A stretch of 64,000 bases of DNA, taken from assembly GCA_039720395.1 (NCBI GenBank), contig CM077831.1, positions 13,111,803 through 13,175,802 on the forward strand, written 5' to 3'. Under the pieces are notes generated by a model. That model saw only the letters and a program-made list of their open reading frames with translations. It did no database searches and was not told the origin of the DNA. The position numbers and the translations under genes are program-made. Of the stretch, positions 62,689 through 64,000 are shown piece by piece. The DNA comes from Liquidambar formosana (lineage: Eukaryota; Streptophyta; Magnoliopsida; Saxifragales; Altingiaceae). Each line of letters starts with the position of its first letter. Positions within the stretch are counted from its first letter, which is position 1.

Positions 62689-63975
62689 ATGGAAGCCCTA
62701 GACAAGCTCTTGAGTGATTTTCTGAAGGTTATGAGTGCGGAGGCAAGGAAGGAGTTCAAGCGCTACTGCTTGGATCCATTGTTTTCTTTGATGCATGTGA
62801 AGCTTGAAACCACTCTTCTTACTGCTGCTACATATTTTTGGGATCCCCAACTTCATGTATTCCGCTTCAACTACGAAGAACTATGCCCAACAATGGAGGA
62901 ATTCTGCGCTTTGTATGGAGTTTCACCTGTAGAACCTTTCATTCTCCCTACTCCACGCTCAAGTTACTCGATTTCCTTCTCCAACTTCCTTGGGATTTCT
63001 CAACAAGAGGCCTCTATATTTGTGAAGGATCACATGGTGAACCTCATGGAAATAGCAACTTCCTTTTTGGCTCATGATAGCAAAGGTACCCTGGATTTCA
63101 ACCTTCCTACTCAACATGCTCTTGCTTTCTGCTTGGTTGGTCGCTTCCTTATCTCCACGGGGACTCTCTATGTCCCTATTCAAATTTGTGAACTGATTCC
63201 TTTTCTTCTTGAACACAACAACCTGATTCCCATGGTGCTAGCTGAAACCCTCAACAGTTTAGACAAAGTTCATGATAACCCACAAGCCCCATTAGGAGGG
63301 AGCCCCATTCTACTGCAGATGTGGCTTCTTGAAAGGCTTAACTTCTTGTCTCCTACCACCATCAATCCATACAAACCTCAACATTACTGCTGCCGTCGAG
63401 TTGAACTTCCTGGTCAATTTTCTTTGAGGGAATGGTTGGGCTACTTCCAAACTCTCTCATGGCGAAACATCAGGTGGTTTGTCTCCACATGGGGATGCAA
63501 GGAACAAATTCTTCTCCGAACTTCTGGGTGTGCTATGGTCAAGCTCATAGGGTTGAGGTCAACTTCATTCTATTGGACTTCAAGAATCCTTCGTCAAATG
63601 GGTGCCATGCAAACCATACCTACTTCTGTGGTATTTGATCATTCTGTTGAACCTGTGGGCCCCACAATGGTTAAGTGGGCCAAGACTAGATGGACTGACC
63701 AACTGAAACTGACTCGAGTTGAAAACACTGATGGGCCTTATGTCATGAGCCCTGAATATAAGACATGGTTGAAGACTAACTTGGGTGAAAGAGAAACCCT
63801 ACGCAGGGAAAGGATTTATGACCTTATTAAGGACACAAGGCTAGGATTTTGCAGGGAAGACATTCTGGAAGCAGCGGAAGCAGCACATGCTCATGACTTG
63901 CGAAAGAAGCGAAGACTTGAAAGAAAGGAGCAGAAAGCAAACCAGGAGACTCTGAAGAAAATCAAAAGGACTTGA
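62689..63975 (+). CDS. Single-exon PMD-like / DUF7745-type protein
   Basis: An intact frame of 428 codons with a TATA box 49 nt upstream. Around residues 45-80 it has 'AATYFWDPQLHVFRFNYEEL' and 'PTMEEFCALYGV', the pattern of the PMD/DUF7745 group (F-x-F-x-x-x-E-L-x-P-T-x-E-E-F). A Leu/Phe-rich middle and a conserved Trp-rich segment follow. The C terminus (about 395-428) is strongly charged with Lys, Arg and Glu and is likely helical and basic. The function of the family is unknown. I infer it travels with the upstream PMD gene in one block. It could also be a chance neighbour; copy 1 ends before this gene. The family assignment is from memory of motif patterns. Confidence 0.7.
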   Translation: MEALDKLLSDFLKVMSAEARKEFKRYCLDPLFSLMHVKLETTLLTAATYFWDPQLHVFRFNYEELCPTMEEFCALYGVSPVEPFILPTPRSSYSISFSNFLGISQQEASIFVKDHMVNLMEIATSFLAHDSKGTLDFNLPTQHALAFCLVGRFLISTGTLYVPIQICELIPFLLEHNNLIPMVLAETLNSLDKVHDNPQAPLGGSPILLQMWLLERLNFLSPTTINPYKPQHYCCRRVELPGQFSLREWLGYFQTLSWRNIRWFVSTWGCKEQILLRTSGCAMVKLIGLRSTSFYWTSRILRQMGAMQTIPTSVVFDHSVEPVGPTMVKWAKTRWTDQLKLTRVENTDGPYVMSPEYKTWLKTNLGERETLRRERIYDLIKDTRLGFCREDILEAAEAAHAHDLRKKRRLERKEQKANQETLKKIKRT

Positions 63976-64000
63976 AGACTTTAGAAATAGGATATCTATG

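Noticed and set aside
1..64000. tRNA or rRNA genes
   Set aside because: No cloverleaf with A and B boxes or rRNA signature was noticed; the tRNA-Met matches are 14-nt primer sites only.

Overview
This 64 kb window is repeat-rich nuclear DNA of a flowering plant. The evidence is spliced genes with phase-0 GT-AG introns, Ty1/copia LTR retrotransposons primed by initiator tRNA-Met, an integrated caulimovirid of florendovirus/petuvirus type, and plant mobile domain (PMD) coding sequence. Nothing in it is prokaryotic. I cannot name the species from sequence alone. Almost every base is mobile or repeated DNA. Only two genes look intact, both at the right end.

Layout. 1-1087 is a truncated copy of the DNA found upstream of the PMD genes, followed by a broken LTR (about 1088-1670). 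A solo LTR with a perfect 5-bp target duplication lies at 2205-3911. An endogenous florendovirus-like genome runs from about 4841 to 12184 and resumes at 21747-22243. It carries a tRNA-Met primer site, then movement protein, coat/zinc finger, protease, RT, RNase H and ORF2, with many stops and frameshifts. It is split by a complete copia element on the minus strand (12185-21746). That element has two LTRs that read as identical, an open gag and a pol with the RT core deleted, so it is non-autonomous. At 22244-24084 a second, rearranged viral fragment follows, partly inverted.

From 24082 comes copy 1 of a PMD-gene block: promoter-distal repeats, an 80-bp tandem array and hairpin clusters, then a seven-exon PMD pseudogene (28789-51471). 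Its exon 4 was split by a copia element on the plus strand (30655-50673). That element was itself split, inside its RNase H region, by a near-identical copia element of the same family in the opposite orientation (38493-48491). The result is an inverted repeat with arms of about 7.8 kb. Each insertion has an exact 5-bp target duplication, so the order of events can be read off.

51472-54400 is anonymous, pyrimidine-rich DNA. 54400-62223 is copy 2 of the block. It holds an apparently intact PMD gene of seven exons, all introns in phase 0, predicted 580 aa. It is followed by an intact single-exon PMD-like/DUF7745-type gene (62689-63975) with a well-placed TATA box. GC-rich hairpins recur at corresponding positions in all block copies. 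The block, with its two related genes, its palindromes and its repeated units, is the best candidate for an under-described mobile or amplified system. All identifications are by eye; none was checked against a database.
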